In this document: positions 32,456 through 42,662 of the stretch, one piece after another
Numbering within the stretch: position 1 is the first letter of the stretch
How the letters are laid out: each line of letters opens with the position of its first letter
From: Pseudomonadota bacterium
Lineage (GTDB): Bacteria; Pseudomonadota; Gammaproteobacteria; Nitrosococcales; Methylophagaceae
DNA length: 64,000 nucleotides
Direction: 5' to 3'
NCBI GenBank assembly: GCA_030576275.1
Contig: JALIBN010000026.1
Span: 21,440 to 85,439, forward strand
Program-made: the position numbers and the translations under genes
The notes under the pieces: model-generated
Seen by the model: only the letters and a program-made list of their open reading frames with translations
Told to the model about the DNA's origin: nothing
Databases searched by the model: none

Positions 32456-33085
32456 TTGGAGATACTAAAGATGGGTGAATTTGAATATCACAATAAAATT
32501 TCAACAGGAGAAATGAATAAGTCAGAAGAGCCCTTTACCGAGCAGGATTGGCGTCGTTTACTCATCAGTTTGGGGGAGGATCCAGATAGACCTGGCCTAG
32601 TGGAAACACCATCCCGTGTTGCAAAAGCTTGGAAACACTGGACTTCTGGCTATACGAAAGACCCAGCGGAACTACTAAAGGTATTCGAAGATGGTGCGGA
32701 AGGTTACGACGAACTGGTCATCATACGTGGTATTCCTGTCTATAGTCATTGTGAGCACCATCTGGCGCCTTTCTTTGGTAAAGCCACGATCGGCTATGTT
32801 CCCGACGGAAAAGTAGTGGGCTTATCAAAGCTTACTCGCTTAGTTGACTGCTTCGCCAAGAGGTTACAGGGGCAGGAACGTCTTACCGTCCAAATTGCCA
32901 ACGCTCTCATGACCCATCTAGAGCCGAAAGCAGTTGGTGTGATTATTAACTGCCGTCATCTCTGCATGGAGAGCCGCGGCATTCGTACGCAGGGAGAGGA
33001 AACCATAACGTCAACCATGCTGGGTGATCTCTCATCTAACCTGGCCTTGCGTACCGAGTTTCTTACGTTGGCGCAAGAACGGTAA
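32456..33085 (+). CDS. folE: GTP cyclohydrolase I
   Basis: [80 protein letters not shown]. Confidence 0.93.
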   Translation: MEILKMGEFEYHNKISTGEMNKSEEPFTEQDWRRLLISLGEDPDRPGLVETPSRVAKAWKHWTSGYTKDPAELLKVFEDGAEGYDELVIIRGIPVYSHCEHHLAPFFGKATIGYVPDGKVVGLSKLTRLVDCFAKRLQGQERLTVQIANALMTHLEPKAVGVIINCRHLCMESRGIRTQGEETITSTMLGDLSSNLALRTEFLTLAQER

Positions 33086-33126
33086 TCGGAATATGCACAA
33101 GCAAAATAAATGAGGATCTCCGCAAC

Positions 33127-34122
33127 ATGACAACTGAAGGCACTAGCCTTAAAAAAAGGGTATATCCACTGTTACATTCCCCGGCATCGGATCAACGGCA
33201 GGACCAACAAAGAGGCTCCCTCAAGACTAAACGCAACCATCATCCAACGGCAAAGTTACCAAAACCAAGCTGGATTCGCGTAAAGGTACCTTTAACATCA
33301 AGTCGCTTCAGTGAGATCAAAGATATCGTGCGAACCAACCAGTTGGTGACAGTATGTGAAGAAGCATCCTGTCCTAACATCAGTGAATGTTGGAATAAAG
33401 GCGCTGCAACCTTTATGATTATGGGCGATAAATGCACCCGTCGCTGTAGATTCTGCAACGTCAGCACCGGCCGACCTGACTCGTTGGATAGCAATGAACC
33501 AGAACGGCTCGCCCGAACGATTGCATTGATGAATCTAAATTACGTGGTGATTACCTCAGTTGACCGCGATGATTTGCGAGATGGCGGTGCCAGCCATTTC
33601 GTCGCGTGCATCCGTCAGATTCGGACGCAAGCACCTAACACACGCATCGAAATTCTTACCCCAGACTTTGCTGGGCGTCTGGATTTGGCGCTGAAAATTC
33701 TCAGCAGTGCGCCTCCAGACGTGTTGAACCATAATATTGAAACTGTGCCACGTTTATACAAAGAAGCTCGTCCTGGTGCTGATTTTCAAAACTCACTCAA
33801 TCTGTTGAATAATTTTAAGAAAATGCATCCTAAGATATTGACCAAATCCGGTCTGATGGTAGGACTAGGTGAAACCGATGACGAAATTTTGCAAGTCATG
33901 CGTGACCTGCGTGATCACAATGTCAACATGTTGACTATTGGCCAGTACTTACAACCATCCGGCGGTCACATGCCGGTTATGCGTTATCCACACCCTGACA
34001 CTTTCAAGATGTATGAGAAGGAAGCTTACAAAATGGGTTTTGTAAATGCAGCGTCTGGACCAATGGTACGTAGCTCATACTATGCCGATCAGCAGGCACA
34101 TCGAGCAGGACTAAATAATTAA
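33127..34122 (+). CDS. lipA: Lipoyl synthase
   Basis: [41 protein letters not shown] (two Cys clusters incl. CxxxCxxC); [20 protein letters not shown]. Confidence 0.95.
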   Translation: MTTEGTSLKKRVYPLLHSPASDQRQDQQRGSLKTKRNHHPTAKLPKPSWIRVKVPLTSSRFSEIKDIVRTNQLVTVCEEASCPNISECWNKGAATFMIMGDKCTRRCRFCNVSTGRPDSLDSNEPERLARTIALMNLNYVVITSVDRDDLRDGGASHFVACIRQIRTQAPNTRIEILTPDFAGRLDLALKILSSAPPDVLNHNIETVPRLYKEARPGADFQNSLNLLNNFKKMHPKILTKSGLMVGLGETDDEILQVMRDLRDHNVNMLTIGQYLQPSGGHMPVMRYPHPDTFKMYEKEAYKMGFVNAASGPMVRSSYYADQQAHRAGLNN

Positions 34123-34265
34123 TGTTCATTGTTAACTAGAAAAAATTGAGTAATTGTAATCTCAAATGACGGTTAATCTGCATGTGATTATTATGCATAT
34201 TTGCAAGTTTTTATCATCAATTTTTAAATAGCTAAGATTTTAATAAAAATTTATTGGGAAAATAA

Positions 34266-34514
34266 ATGAATGCCGCTTTACCTAGCATGACCCTACAAGA
34301 AGAAACTTTCTCAGCTATGCGCTTGAGCAAAATATCTTATGACTACACCTCATTTTTTGACCGCCAAATGGTCATTCGGTTTCTTGGTGATGAAATTTTG
34401 GAAAATTCAAATGAATTGCGTGATGAAAATGAATCCCAACGCTCGGTGAGCATGTTGTTTGGTCTGTTAGGTGATTCATGGGTGCTTAGGCGTAATTCTT
34501 TTTTGCACATATGA
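34266..34514 (+). CDS. Hypothetical protein, possibly truncated
   Basis: 82 aa ORF with coding-like composition; no family recognised. Confidence 0.3.
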   Translation: MNAALPSMTLQEETFSAMRLSKISYDYTSFFDRQMVIRFLGDEILENSNELRDENESQRSVSMLFGLLGDSWVLRRNSFLHI

Positions 34515-34747
34515 TTTACTAGAAAATTATATATACCGAAGCCTTAATAGATGGTGCTGTATCACCGCATTACAGCGATTGATGAACATCGAGAGAATAA
34601 CCATAATCATATGGGCCGGTAATGCAAAATTTTTGCGACTAGTTATAGCAATACGTTAAGCCATTACCATATAAATACGCAACAAATCAGATAGCTTATA
34701 TGAGCTAATCATTAAAATAAATTAACTTATCAGGTAGAACATCTTTC

Positions 34748-35977
34748 ATGAAATTACAGGCAAATAAAAAAGCTGACGCCCGCTTTCTCCTATTAGAGGG
34801 CTTACATCAAAATGTAGAAGATACACTTAAAAAAGCAGGCTATGACAATATTGAATATATATCACATGCTTTAGATGAAGACGCTTTAATTGAAAAAATT
34901 AAAGATGCGCGTTTTATTGGTATTCGCTCTAGAACACAGTTAACAAAACAAGTCTTAGACGCTGCTGAAAGACTTGCTGCGATTGGTTGCTTTTGTATTG
35001 GTACAAACCAAGTTGATTTAGACGCTGCGAGAGTAAAAGGGATTCCAGTGTTCAATGCGCCATACTCAAATACACGCTCGGTCGCCGAGTTAGTGATTGG
35101 CCAATTAATTTTATTACTACGTGATATACCAGCTAAGAGCAAACAAGTACATGAAGGCCGCTGGCCTAAAACGACTAAAAATTCTAACGAGGCCCGAGGT
35201 AAAACATTAGGAATTGTTGGTTATGGTAATATTGGTTCTCAGTTATCCGTACTTGCTGAGAGCTTAGGCATGAACGTGATTTATTACGATGTAGTCACTA
35301 AGTTACCGCTTGGTAATGCGAGCCAAGTTGGCTCATTAAAAGAACTATTAAACCAAGCAGACGTAGTGACGTTACATGTCCCTGAAGTACCTTCTACTAA
35401 AAACATGATCACAAAGAAGGAGTTTGCTGAAATGAAAGCAAGTTCAATCTTTATCAATGCTGCTCGCGGCACTTGTGTTGTGCTGGAAGACTTAGCAGAA
35501 GTGATTGAAAACGGAAAACTAAGAGGTGCAGCGATTGACGTGTTCCCTAAAGAGCCAAAATCAAATGAAGAGTCATTAGAATCTGTACTGCGTGGTTTTG
35601 ATAATGTGATTTTAACGCCGCACATTGGCGGCTCAACAGCTGAAGCACAAGCGAACATTGGCTTAGAAGTTGCCCAAAAGTTTGTACAATATGCCAATAA
35701 CGGCACGACAGTTTCTGCTGTTAACTTCCCTGAAATTAGTATGCCACAGCGCCCAGAAACACATCGCTTATTGCATATCCATCATAACCAGCCTGGCGTT
35801 TTATCAAACATCAACTCACTATTTGCTAAAAAAAACATCAACATCTTGGCACAAAGCATGATTACACGAGATGAAATAGGTTATTTGGTCATGGATGTCG
35901 CTGGTATTGATTCACAATCAGCCTTTGAACAGTTGGATACGGTTGATGGCACGATTAGATTGAGATTGCTCTACTAA
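34748..35977 (+). CDS. serA: D-3-phosphoglycerate dehydrogenase with ACT domain
   Basis: LEGLHQNVEDTLKKAGYDNIEYI; GIVGYGNIGSQLSVLAESLGMNVIYYD; NAARGTCVVLEDLAEV; LHIHHNQPGVLSNINSLFAKKNINILAQ. Confidence 0.95.
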   Translation: MKLQANKKADARFLLLEGLHQNVEDTLKKAGYDNIEYISHALDEDALIEKIKDARFIGIRSRTQLTKQVLDAAERLAAIGCFCIGTNQVDLDAARVKGIPVFNAPYSNTRSVAELVIGQLILLLRDIPAKSKQVHEGRWPKTTKNSNEARGKTLGIVGYGNIGSQLSVLAESLGMNVIYYDVVTKLPLGNASQVGSLKELLNQADVVTLHVPEVPSTKNMITKKEFAEMKASSIFINAARGTCVVLEDLAEVIENGKLRGAAIDVFPKEPKSNEESLESVLRGFDNVILTPHIGGSTAEAQANIGLEVAQKFVQYANNGTTVSAVNFPEISMPQRPETHRLLHIHHNQPGVLSNINSLFAKKNINILAQSMITRDEIGYLVMDVAGIDSQSAFEQLDTVDGTIRLRLLY

Positions 35978-36004
35978 TCGACCCAACACTGCCTACCCGT
36001 ATTT

Positions 36005-36036
36005 AAAAAGCCTTGCTACTACTCGCAAGGCTTTTT
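36005..36036. terminator. Bidirectional rho-independent terminator between serA and dld
   Basis: aaaaagccttgc / gcaaggcttttt perfect hairpin with A/T tracts. Confidence 0.9.
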
Positions 36037-36052
36037 AATTGTGCATTAATAC

Positions 36053-37762
36053 TTACTTTTTAACCTCCGCCCAATGCTTCAGCTTACTGGTTTTACCAAT
36101 ACCCGGGTTAAAGGTATTGCTTGGATCCAGCTTACGATAGAAAGTCTTTAATGCTGCTTTAGCCACATATTCATGACCCACATTATGCTCTGCTGGATAC
36201 TCGGCACCACGCGCATCAAAGGAAGTAAGAATCTTTTCTTTTAACTGCTTGGCATCTACGCCTTTTTTTAATACATAATTCTGATGCATCACGTGACAAA
36301 ACAAATGACCGTAATAGAATTTAGCAGCAATCAAGTCATCAATTTCTGCTGGTAGTTGCTCAAACCATTGCCACTCATTACGTCGTAATGCAATATCAAC
36401 CGTCATCATTGCGCCCACTGTCTTACGCTTCATCGCATGATAACGGCCAATTGCTCCACCAGCAACAAATCGATGTAATATCGCCTTTTCCCCCTCTTGA
36501 GGTGTGCACTCAAAATAGTTACCTTCATGCGTTTTAAAAAACGATTGAAGATAAACGCGGGCTTCATCAATGCCATCACTACTCATTTCTAAAATCCAGT
36601 GATGTTGATATTTCTGATGATAGTCATCCATCCGCTTCGGCAAATGGTTAGGCCACAAATAACTCATGGTTTGCATGACACGATCAGACATTTTGGCTGG
36701 TAAAAATGCAAACTTATCAGCAATACGATCAACTTTTCGTTTTAAGTCGAACATTTTAGGAATGTACTTAGATCCTAATTTATCGATCACTAAAAAGGTA
36801 TCTTTACCGTATTTTTTACTCACCGCATAACAATCGCGATGCAAGTACTCACCTGAGACGGGTAAGGTTTTGAATGTCGATAGAATATCGCGCCGTATGA
36901 CTTCAAATACCTGGTCATCATTTGTACCGATGTAAAAAACTTGCTTCTTTTCAGTTGGGTAGGTGTCTAAACGCACTGCAAATACAGCTAACTTTCCAGC
37001 ACAACCTGACGCCTCATGTAAACGTCGACCATCATTATTAAAGCGTGCTGGTGTATCTGCATCAATTTCTCTTACACGCTGATGATAGACGTTATCGGAT
37101 GCAAGCTTGCCTGAATGCTGTATGTCTTGCGGCCTATAGTGCTGTTGCTCTAAATTATTAAGGATTTCTTCTGGCGAAGAACCAAGGTCAATACCTAGAT
37201 TATTCACTAGTTCCACTTCACCATTGACATTAATCTGTGCATAAAGGGCCAACTCAGTATACGCAGGACCGCGTTGCACTAGTGCACCGCCAGAATTATT
37301 ACATATTCCGCCCACAATTGAGGCTCCTATACATGATGATCCAATGACTGAGTGTGGTTCACGACCATAAGCCGCTAAAGTTTCTTCAAGTCCAAACAGG
37401 GTACTACCTGGCAAGCCGATAATCTGTTTAGCATCGCCAATCAATTGAATTTGATTAATACGCATGGTATTGACAATCACAATTGGGCGATCATAATCAT
37501 TGCCATCGGGTGTTGAACCGCCCGTTAAGCCAGTGTTAGCTGCTTGCATAATAATCGCAACATTCGCTTTCGTACAGACTTGCAATACCCGCCATATCTC
37601 GATTAAAGTACCAGGCCGCACCACAGCCATAGCATCGCCAGAGCCGAAACGATAACCCTTGCTGTAAGGCTGTGTCTTAGCGTCACCCGTCAAGGTATGA
37701 GGGGCGCCAACGATGGCTTTTAACGCATCTATCAAATCTAATTTGGCAGTTTGTTCAGACAT
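36053..37762 (-). CDS. dld: FAD-dependent D-lactate dehydrogenase (quinone), Dld type
   Basis: 569 aa; FAD-binding type 4 region (NTGLTGGSTPDGNDYDRPIVIVNTMRI, GICNNSGGALVQRGPAYTELALYAQIN); Dld C-terminal membrane-binding domain. Confidence 0.92.
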   Translation of the reverse strand: MSEQTAKLDLIDALKAIVGAPHTLTGDAKTQPYSKGYRFGSGDAMAVVRPGTLIEIWRVLQVCTKANVAIIMQAANTGLTGGSTPDGNDYDRPIVIVNTMRINQIQLIGDAKQIIGLPGSTLFGLEETLAAYGREPHSVIGSSCIGASIVGGICNNSGGALVQRGPAYTELALYAQINVNGEVELVNNLGIDLGSSPEEILNNLEQQHYRPQDIQHSGKLASDNVYHQRVREIDADTPARFNNDGRRLHEASGCAGKLAVFAVRLDTYPTEKKQVFYIGTNDDQVFEVIRRDILSTFKTLPVSGEYLHRDCYAVSKKYGKDTFLVIDKLGSKYIPKMFDLKRKVDRIADKFAFLPAKMSDRVMQTMSYLWPNHLPKRMDDYHQKYQHHWILEMSSDGIDEARVYLQSFFKTHEGNYFECTPQEGEKAILHRFVAGGAIGRYHAMKRKTVGAMMTVDIALRRNEWQWFEQLPAEIDDLIAAKFYYGHLFCHVMHQNYVLKKGVDAKQLKEKILTSFDARGAEYPAEHNVGHEYVAKAALKTFYRKLDPSNTFNPGIGKTSKLKHWAEVKK

Positions 37763-37946
37763 TTTATCTCGGCTTAAAAATTCACTATTAATAAAAAATG
37801 ATTATATCATGTGACTAGCATACAAAAATAAGACCTGTCAGAACCAATTTTCACAATCCTATTAAAACCAATGGAGCTGTTTGAAACTACTACATTTGAA
37901 GGGTGGCAACACTATGCTTGAAGGCCTATATAAATGAGCACATATA

Positions 37947-38126
37947 AAAAAGCTCTATTGTCCAGCAGGGGTGTATGAAGTTGTGAAGGGGCAGGAATCA
38001 ACTTATTTGCAGAGCAATGCTCAGAATTGCATCCATTGCATAGCCTGTGATATTTAATAACCAACCCGGAACATAGTTGGGATACTACCACAAGGTGGAA
38101 GCGGGCCAAGTTACACTGGAATGTAA
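37947..38126 (+). pseudogene. Remnant of electron-transfer flavoprotein-ubiquinone oxidoreductase (C-terminal 4Fe-4S region)
   Basis: Frame reads LYCPAGVYEVVKGQESTYLQSNAQNCIHCIACDI**PTRNIVGILPQGGSGPSYTGM*, matching the ETF-QO C-terminus (CPAGVYE...[28 protein letters not shown]..M) with two in-frame stops. Confidence 0.85.
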
Positions 38127-38854
38127 TTTGTGAATAATTCACTTTGGACTAGATTCTGACGGTTACCACTACAAGTTGACTGTTAGCCATGGTGATTTAG
38201 CCGTCATGGTTATCTATTGGCGTATGACTTTTGCTGATGAGAAAGCCTATGAAAATCCCTTACAATCAAATATCTTGCTTGCTCATTTAATACATTGATA
38301 TGTTCGTTTTCAGATACTTTAAGGATAAAACATCATGAAACAAATCAGCATTTTATTTTTATCACTTCTCAGTAGTGGTGAAGGCGGCTTCTCAAACAGC
38401 TGAATACTCATGGAGTATGACATGTGTACTAATCGCGTGTGAATAAAGCTGTAGATGTTGATGTGCCACCTAGATGATCTCATGTAGGGTGTGGAGGGAG
38501 CCAATCTGACAGGAAATTTTCTCAAAGAAAACGCACCCTGAATCTTTTCGTGTTCTGAAATTTATTTAGGTAGTTTTAACTATCTTACCAGCCACAATAA
38601 ATCCAGATTGGATAATTGAGTAAGGATTAAGAGTGCTAGACAAATAATATTAATGGTTACTCAAACAGACACGAGTGCAATTAAATACTTTAAGATTGAT
38701 ATTGTATAATTCAAATAATGTAGAATTGCATCTTGTCGCTAAGTTAAGACTAAGTACAAAGCGACAACAAACGCGACTATGAGAATGAATATGTTAAAAT
38801 TACAGTAGTAGCGTTATTGATAAAGCCCTGATTTAAAGGCGCTATTTAGTTTAC

Positions 38855-38930
38855 GGACTCTTAACTCAATTGGTAGAGTAGCTGACTCTTAATCAGTTTG
38901 TTCCGGGTTCGAGTCCCGGAGGGTCCACCA
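38855..38930 (+). tRNA. tRNA-Lys (anticodon CTT), CCA encoded
   Basis: GGACTCT TA ACTC AATTGGTA GAGT A GCTGA CTCTTAA TCAGT TTGTT CCGGG TTCGAGT CCCGG AGGGTCC A CCA; all four stems pair; 76 nt. Confidence 0.96.
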
Positions 38931-39001
38931 TAAACACTACATATAGTGGTCGCTTAGATTTAAAACCACAGAATGTAGTGGTAAGCTGTCTTGGATGACG
39001 C

Positions 39002-39235
39002 TCAAATCGTCCCGTCGTTTTGGTAAGATGTCCCGAATAACTGCTCTGCTTTACTTCCAGAGCTGTTTACTGCTGTCTCAATCCAGCGACCGTGATGCTT
39101 ACTCAACATAGTGAGATCGCTATGACCTAACTGGCTACAGATCCAAGCATGATTATAATTCTTAGCAAGCATCAAACGCCAATCTGCGAAAACAAAGCTA
39201 TTCTGTAGCGTTAACGACCGCCTTTTTCCGGTCAT
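39002..39235 (-). pseudogene. Tyrosine recombinase C-terminal fragment (degenerate)
   Basis: NSFVFADWRLMLAKNYNHAWICSQLGHSDLTMLSKHHGRWIETAV resembles the integrase C-terminus (W.a.QlGHsd.tM..khYGRWI) with the catalytic Tyr position read as His. Confidence 0.7.
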
Positions 39236-39690
39236 AAATTTGCAGCATTTTAGGGCCTTGATGTCCTAAGGCATCCAATTTTTCACCTTGCGTATTACTG
39301 ATTCCTTGTGCTTTTATATCGTGAAAATTAAACAAATCAATAAGCGCTTTAACCGTCTTCTTTTTAAGTCTATTCAACGACGATTTGAACGCTGATTATG
39401 TTATCTGCTGATCGGCTTCATACTGAACTAATTATAAACTGGCAATAATATCATTGGCTTTTACTGCTGCGGTTAATCGGTCTGACCCTCGCGTTATCGT
39501 ATCCCGACCATTAGATCTGTTGGTATCGAGACCCTCGTTTAGTCTTTTCAAGCTCTTAGCATTTATGATTCCGACACGTCTAAATCCTGCATAACTAATG
39601 CAATGCCCTTGATTGCTGAATGTAAAGGGTCGCAATATATTCTTCATAAGTGACATAGCGAGTTCTTGCTTATTCCTTAATTATGCTTGA
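39198..39690 (-). pseudogene. Second, more decayed tyrosine recombinase (phage/ICE integrase) remnant
   Basis: Pieces RYVTYEEYIATLYIQQSRALH* (39601-39660) and KKTVKALIDLFNFHDIKAQGISNTQGEKLDALGHQGPKMLQIYDRKKAVVNATE* (ending 39198), separated by stops and frameshifts. Confidence 0.72.
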
Positions 39691-39760
39691 CAACTCAATC
39701 GGATTAACTTGAGTTTTTGGCCGCGGTCTAAAGCGTATTTCATAACCTGATTTGCGTCTA

Positions 39761-40146
39761 TATAAATTCAAGGTTGCAATTTATCGGTATTCTTTCTGGG
39801 TGACGTTAGAAAGACAGATAAAAAAACAGGAAGGGCAGAGGAAGTATCAACACTTGAGTTGCTTAAATACTTTGAGAGTAGAGCTAAAGCATCACTATTG
39901 GATGATGTGGGATCACAGCAATCTAGTCATGTGTCTTCCCGAAAACTATTACTCAGTCAGATATTCAGTCAGATTGAAGCTAAGAAAAACAAGTTTAAAG
40001 ATGGCGAAGTTCCGCCACCAGATTTTTGAGGTGGCTATTTCATGGTGCTTAAAGGCATAGAATTCTGGCAGGGTAAGGAAAGTCGACTTCATGACAGATT
40101 AATCTATGAAAATATTGATGGTGATTCCATTCTTAATCGTCTATGA
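39761..40146 (+). pseudogene. pdxH: Pyridoxamine-5'-phosphate oxidase (pdxH) remnant
   Basis: YSFWVTLERQIK, then a frameshift at an A7 run (about 39820), then [80 protein letters not shown]. Confidence 0.88.
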
Positions 40147-40729
40147 CGACAGAAACTCTCACAGACATTTAAGCCGTACTCATTGACGGAAGCTGTTCAA
40201 CAAGATTGTTGTAAGCAAAGAAAAGCGGCTTTTTTGTGGCGATTTAAAGCCGTCAGATATAGTCTCATTAGCTAAAAATCATCACCACCACAATATTTAT
40301 AGACTTGAATCTGTGAAACTCGGGTTTTCTACTGAGTGCTGATCAATAGGGGAAAAGAAGTTTCTTTGACCATTTTGTTAATGGCTAAATCATTGATGAT
40401 CGCAAAAGGGCGTTGCATCAATCCTATTCGGTAAGATCTCATAGTCCTTTTATTAACAATCTTGGTACTCAAATAAACTAAAGTTCGGAATCTATTGAGC
40501 GGGCTTTCTAATACTTTGACCCATGTTGTAATAAAGTTATTAACGAACCACGATTCTGCTCCGCATCATTAGCAGAGTAACATTGGCTACCGAGCCAAAC
40601 GCCTTGTTAGAGCCGAATACAAGAACAATCGTCAAGCTCACTAAGCCTAGCATCTTCTTAAATTACAATCTGATTTTGAATAATAATTAGTTACATATTG
40701 TTACCTTGGTGATATCATGGTTAATATTC

Positions 40730-40765
40730 AGAAATAGCAGAAATAGCAGAAATAGCAGAAATAAC
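40730..40765. repeat. 9-bp tandem repeat (agaaatagc) x3 plus one variant
   Basis: agaaatagc at 40730, 40739, 40748, then agaaataac at 40757. Confidence 0.9.
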
Positions 40766-40814
40766 GGAAGCGCCAGAAATACTAAGTTACTTCTATGGAT
40801 AGAAATACAATTAC

Positions 40815-42662
40815 ATGCAGTGGAGAGATGATTTGGGAAATAAACTTACTGATGATTTCGTTGGCTTAATAATGATAGTTGCAGCCTTGCTTGCTATTTT
40901 CATGGTCGTCACCTTTGATACGCTTGATAACTACAACTCGCGAGCAAGTACGATCGATAAGTCCGCTAGAACGATTGTTAGGTTGCTGACCAATATGCCT
41001 ATGGAGCGGTTTATAAAAAACGATGTTTATAGTAATAGCGTATTAGAGCTCTTATCTCGTAATGAACATAATGCCGATTTAGCCTACGTAGCCAAAGTTA
41101 ACTTGTCTGGCGAATCCTTAGCTTCAGTTACAGTAAAAAATATCATCATCCCTGATATGGTCATTGGTTCTTGGCCGAAACAGGGGGTGTCCAAGTACGT
41201 AGCTGAACAAGGATCAAACAAATACATCGAATATCGTGCACCGATAATGTCAGGCAAAGAGTTAGTGGGGTATGAGCGGGTTGGGTACGATAAGCCTAAA
41301 ATCGAACTCCAATTTTCAGATGTATCTTTCTATGCAAAAATGGCGCTACCGGTATTTTTATTGGTACCTGTTTTTTACCTTATGTTCCGGCGAGAAACCC
41401 GTTCCTTAAGGCAGGTGAGTTCTCAAATACTGTCTTTTATGGATGTGCAGAGCGTTAAACTCGACACCGATAGTGATAATAAGGATATTATCGCTAACTT
41501 GCGTCAATTTGTGCTGACAGTGGGTAAGCAGATGGATGCTCTTAAGAATGAGCAAGCCCAAGCACAAGAATCAACATTGATACTAGGCTATCAAAAGAAA
41601 CGCATCGAATCCGTATTACAGTCATTTCCAGATGCGGTTGTGGTCATGGATGAGAATGGTGCTATTACCTACGAGAATGGAAGACTTCAAGCAGTTATGG
41701 GTCTTCAGCCTGAAGGTATTATAGGTTTAATGCCTAATGAGTGGTGTACTGATGAGCAAGTAATCAATTTACTCTCTAGCTACCATAGCAACATCACTTC
41801 CTCAAAGCGAGTGGAAGTGCTGGAGTTTACACCTGAAGCCATTCCAAATAAAACCATATCCGTTAGTGCTTATCCATTATTTTCCCCTACGGGATTAAAT
41901 ACTGTTTTGGGAACCTTAGTGTTGTTTCATGATATTACTAAAAAAGTATTATTAACTAGCAAGCATGAAGACTTTATCAATCATGTTTCTCATGAGATGA
42001 AGTCACCGCTTAATGTTATTCAAATGTGTGCTGAAACGTTATTGGATAATAATGATGACGATAAAGTTGAGCGAACTCAATCACTTAACATGATTATGGA
42101 TGAAGCTGAACGATTGAACATGTTGGTCTCGACCCTACTCAATATTTCAAAAATTGAATCAGGACATCTGACGCTTAATAAACAGCGGGTGAGACTCGGC
42201 GATCTTATTAAAGACACCTTTGAAGATATGGTTAGTACAGCCGAAATAAATCAAGTTAATTTCAAACTTGGATTGCCTAGTACTATAGGTGCTGTATCAA
42301 TAGATAAGGACTTGGTCCGAATTGCGTTAAGAAATTTATTGACTAATGCGCTCAAATACTCTGATATCGGTGGAAATGTCACCCTTCAAGTTGATGACGA
42401 TAGTGATAAGTATGTTCTAAGTGTTATCGATGATGGCATCGGTATAGCTGAAAAAGACCTCTTGCATGTTTTTGATAAGTTTTATCGTGCCGATTCAGAT
42501 AAAGTCAGACAACGAAATGGTCATGGTTTAGGTTTATCATTATCTAAAAATATCATTGAGATGCATCAGGGGAGAATTCTGGTAGAAAGTATACTAGGAC
42601 AAGGTACTACTTTCCGTATTATGCTGCCTAAGCAAGCAGTCTTTATAAATGAGATGGGATAA
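40815..42662 (+). CDS. Membrane sensor histidine kinase with PAS domain (HisKA-HATPase)
   Basis: Two TM segments flanking a periplasmic domain; FPDAVVVMDENGAITYENGRLQAVMGL PAS; HVSHEMKSPLNVI H-box; RIALRNLLTNALKYS N-box; GHGLGLSLSKNI. Confidence 0.93.
   Translation: MQWRDDLGNKLTDDFVGLIMIVAALLAIFMVVTFDTLDNYNSRASTIDKSARTIVRLLTNMPMERFIKNDVYSNSVLELLSRNEHNADLAYVAKVNLSGESLASVTVKNIIIPDMVIGSWPKQGVSKYVAEQGSNKYIEYRAPIMSGKELVGYERVGYDKPKIELQFSDVSFYAKMALPVFLLVPVFYLMFRRETRSLRQVSSQILSFMDVQSVKLDTDSDNKDIIANLRQFVLTVGKQMDALKNEQAQAQESTLILGYQKKRIESVLQSFPDAVVVMDENGAITYENGRLQAVMGLQPEGIIGLMPNEWCTDEQVINLLSSYHSNITSSKRVEVLEFTPEAIPNKTISVSAYPLFSPTGLNTVLGTLVLFHDITKKVLLTSKHEDFINHVSHEMKSPLNVIQMCAETLLDNNDDDKVERTQSLNMIMDEAERLNMLVSTLLNISKIESGHLTLNKQRVRLGDLIKDTFEDMVSTAEINQVNFKLGLPSTIGAVSIDKDLVRIALRNLLTNALKYSDIGGNVTLQVDDDSDKYVLSVIDDGIGIAEKDLLHVFDKFYRADSDKVRQRNGHGLGLSLSKNIIEMHQGRILVESILGQGTTFRIMLPKQAVFINEMG

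Noticed and set aside
38142-38300. Open stretch YHYKLTVSHGDLAVMVIYWRMTFADEKAYENPLQSNILLAH
   Set aside because: Short, no start or family recognised; not enough to call a pseudogene
38319-38525. Possible secreted-protein start MKQISILFLSLLSSGEGG on the + strand near 38335
   Set aside because: The frame breaks after about 22 codons and no homology is recognisable; probably more decayed sequence
24974-38930. Intact integrative element bounded by the two tRNA-Lys copies
   Set aside because: The left copy is the 5', not the 3', half of the tRNA, and the interior holds ordinary metabolic genes (serA, dld) with no intact integrase
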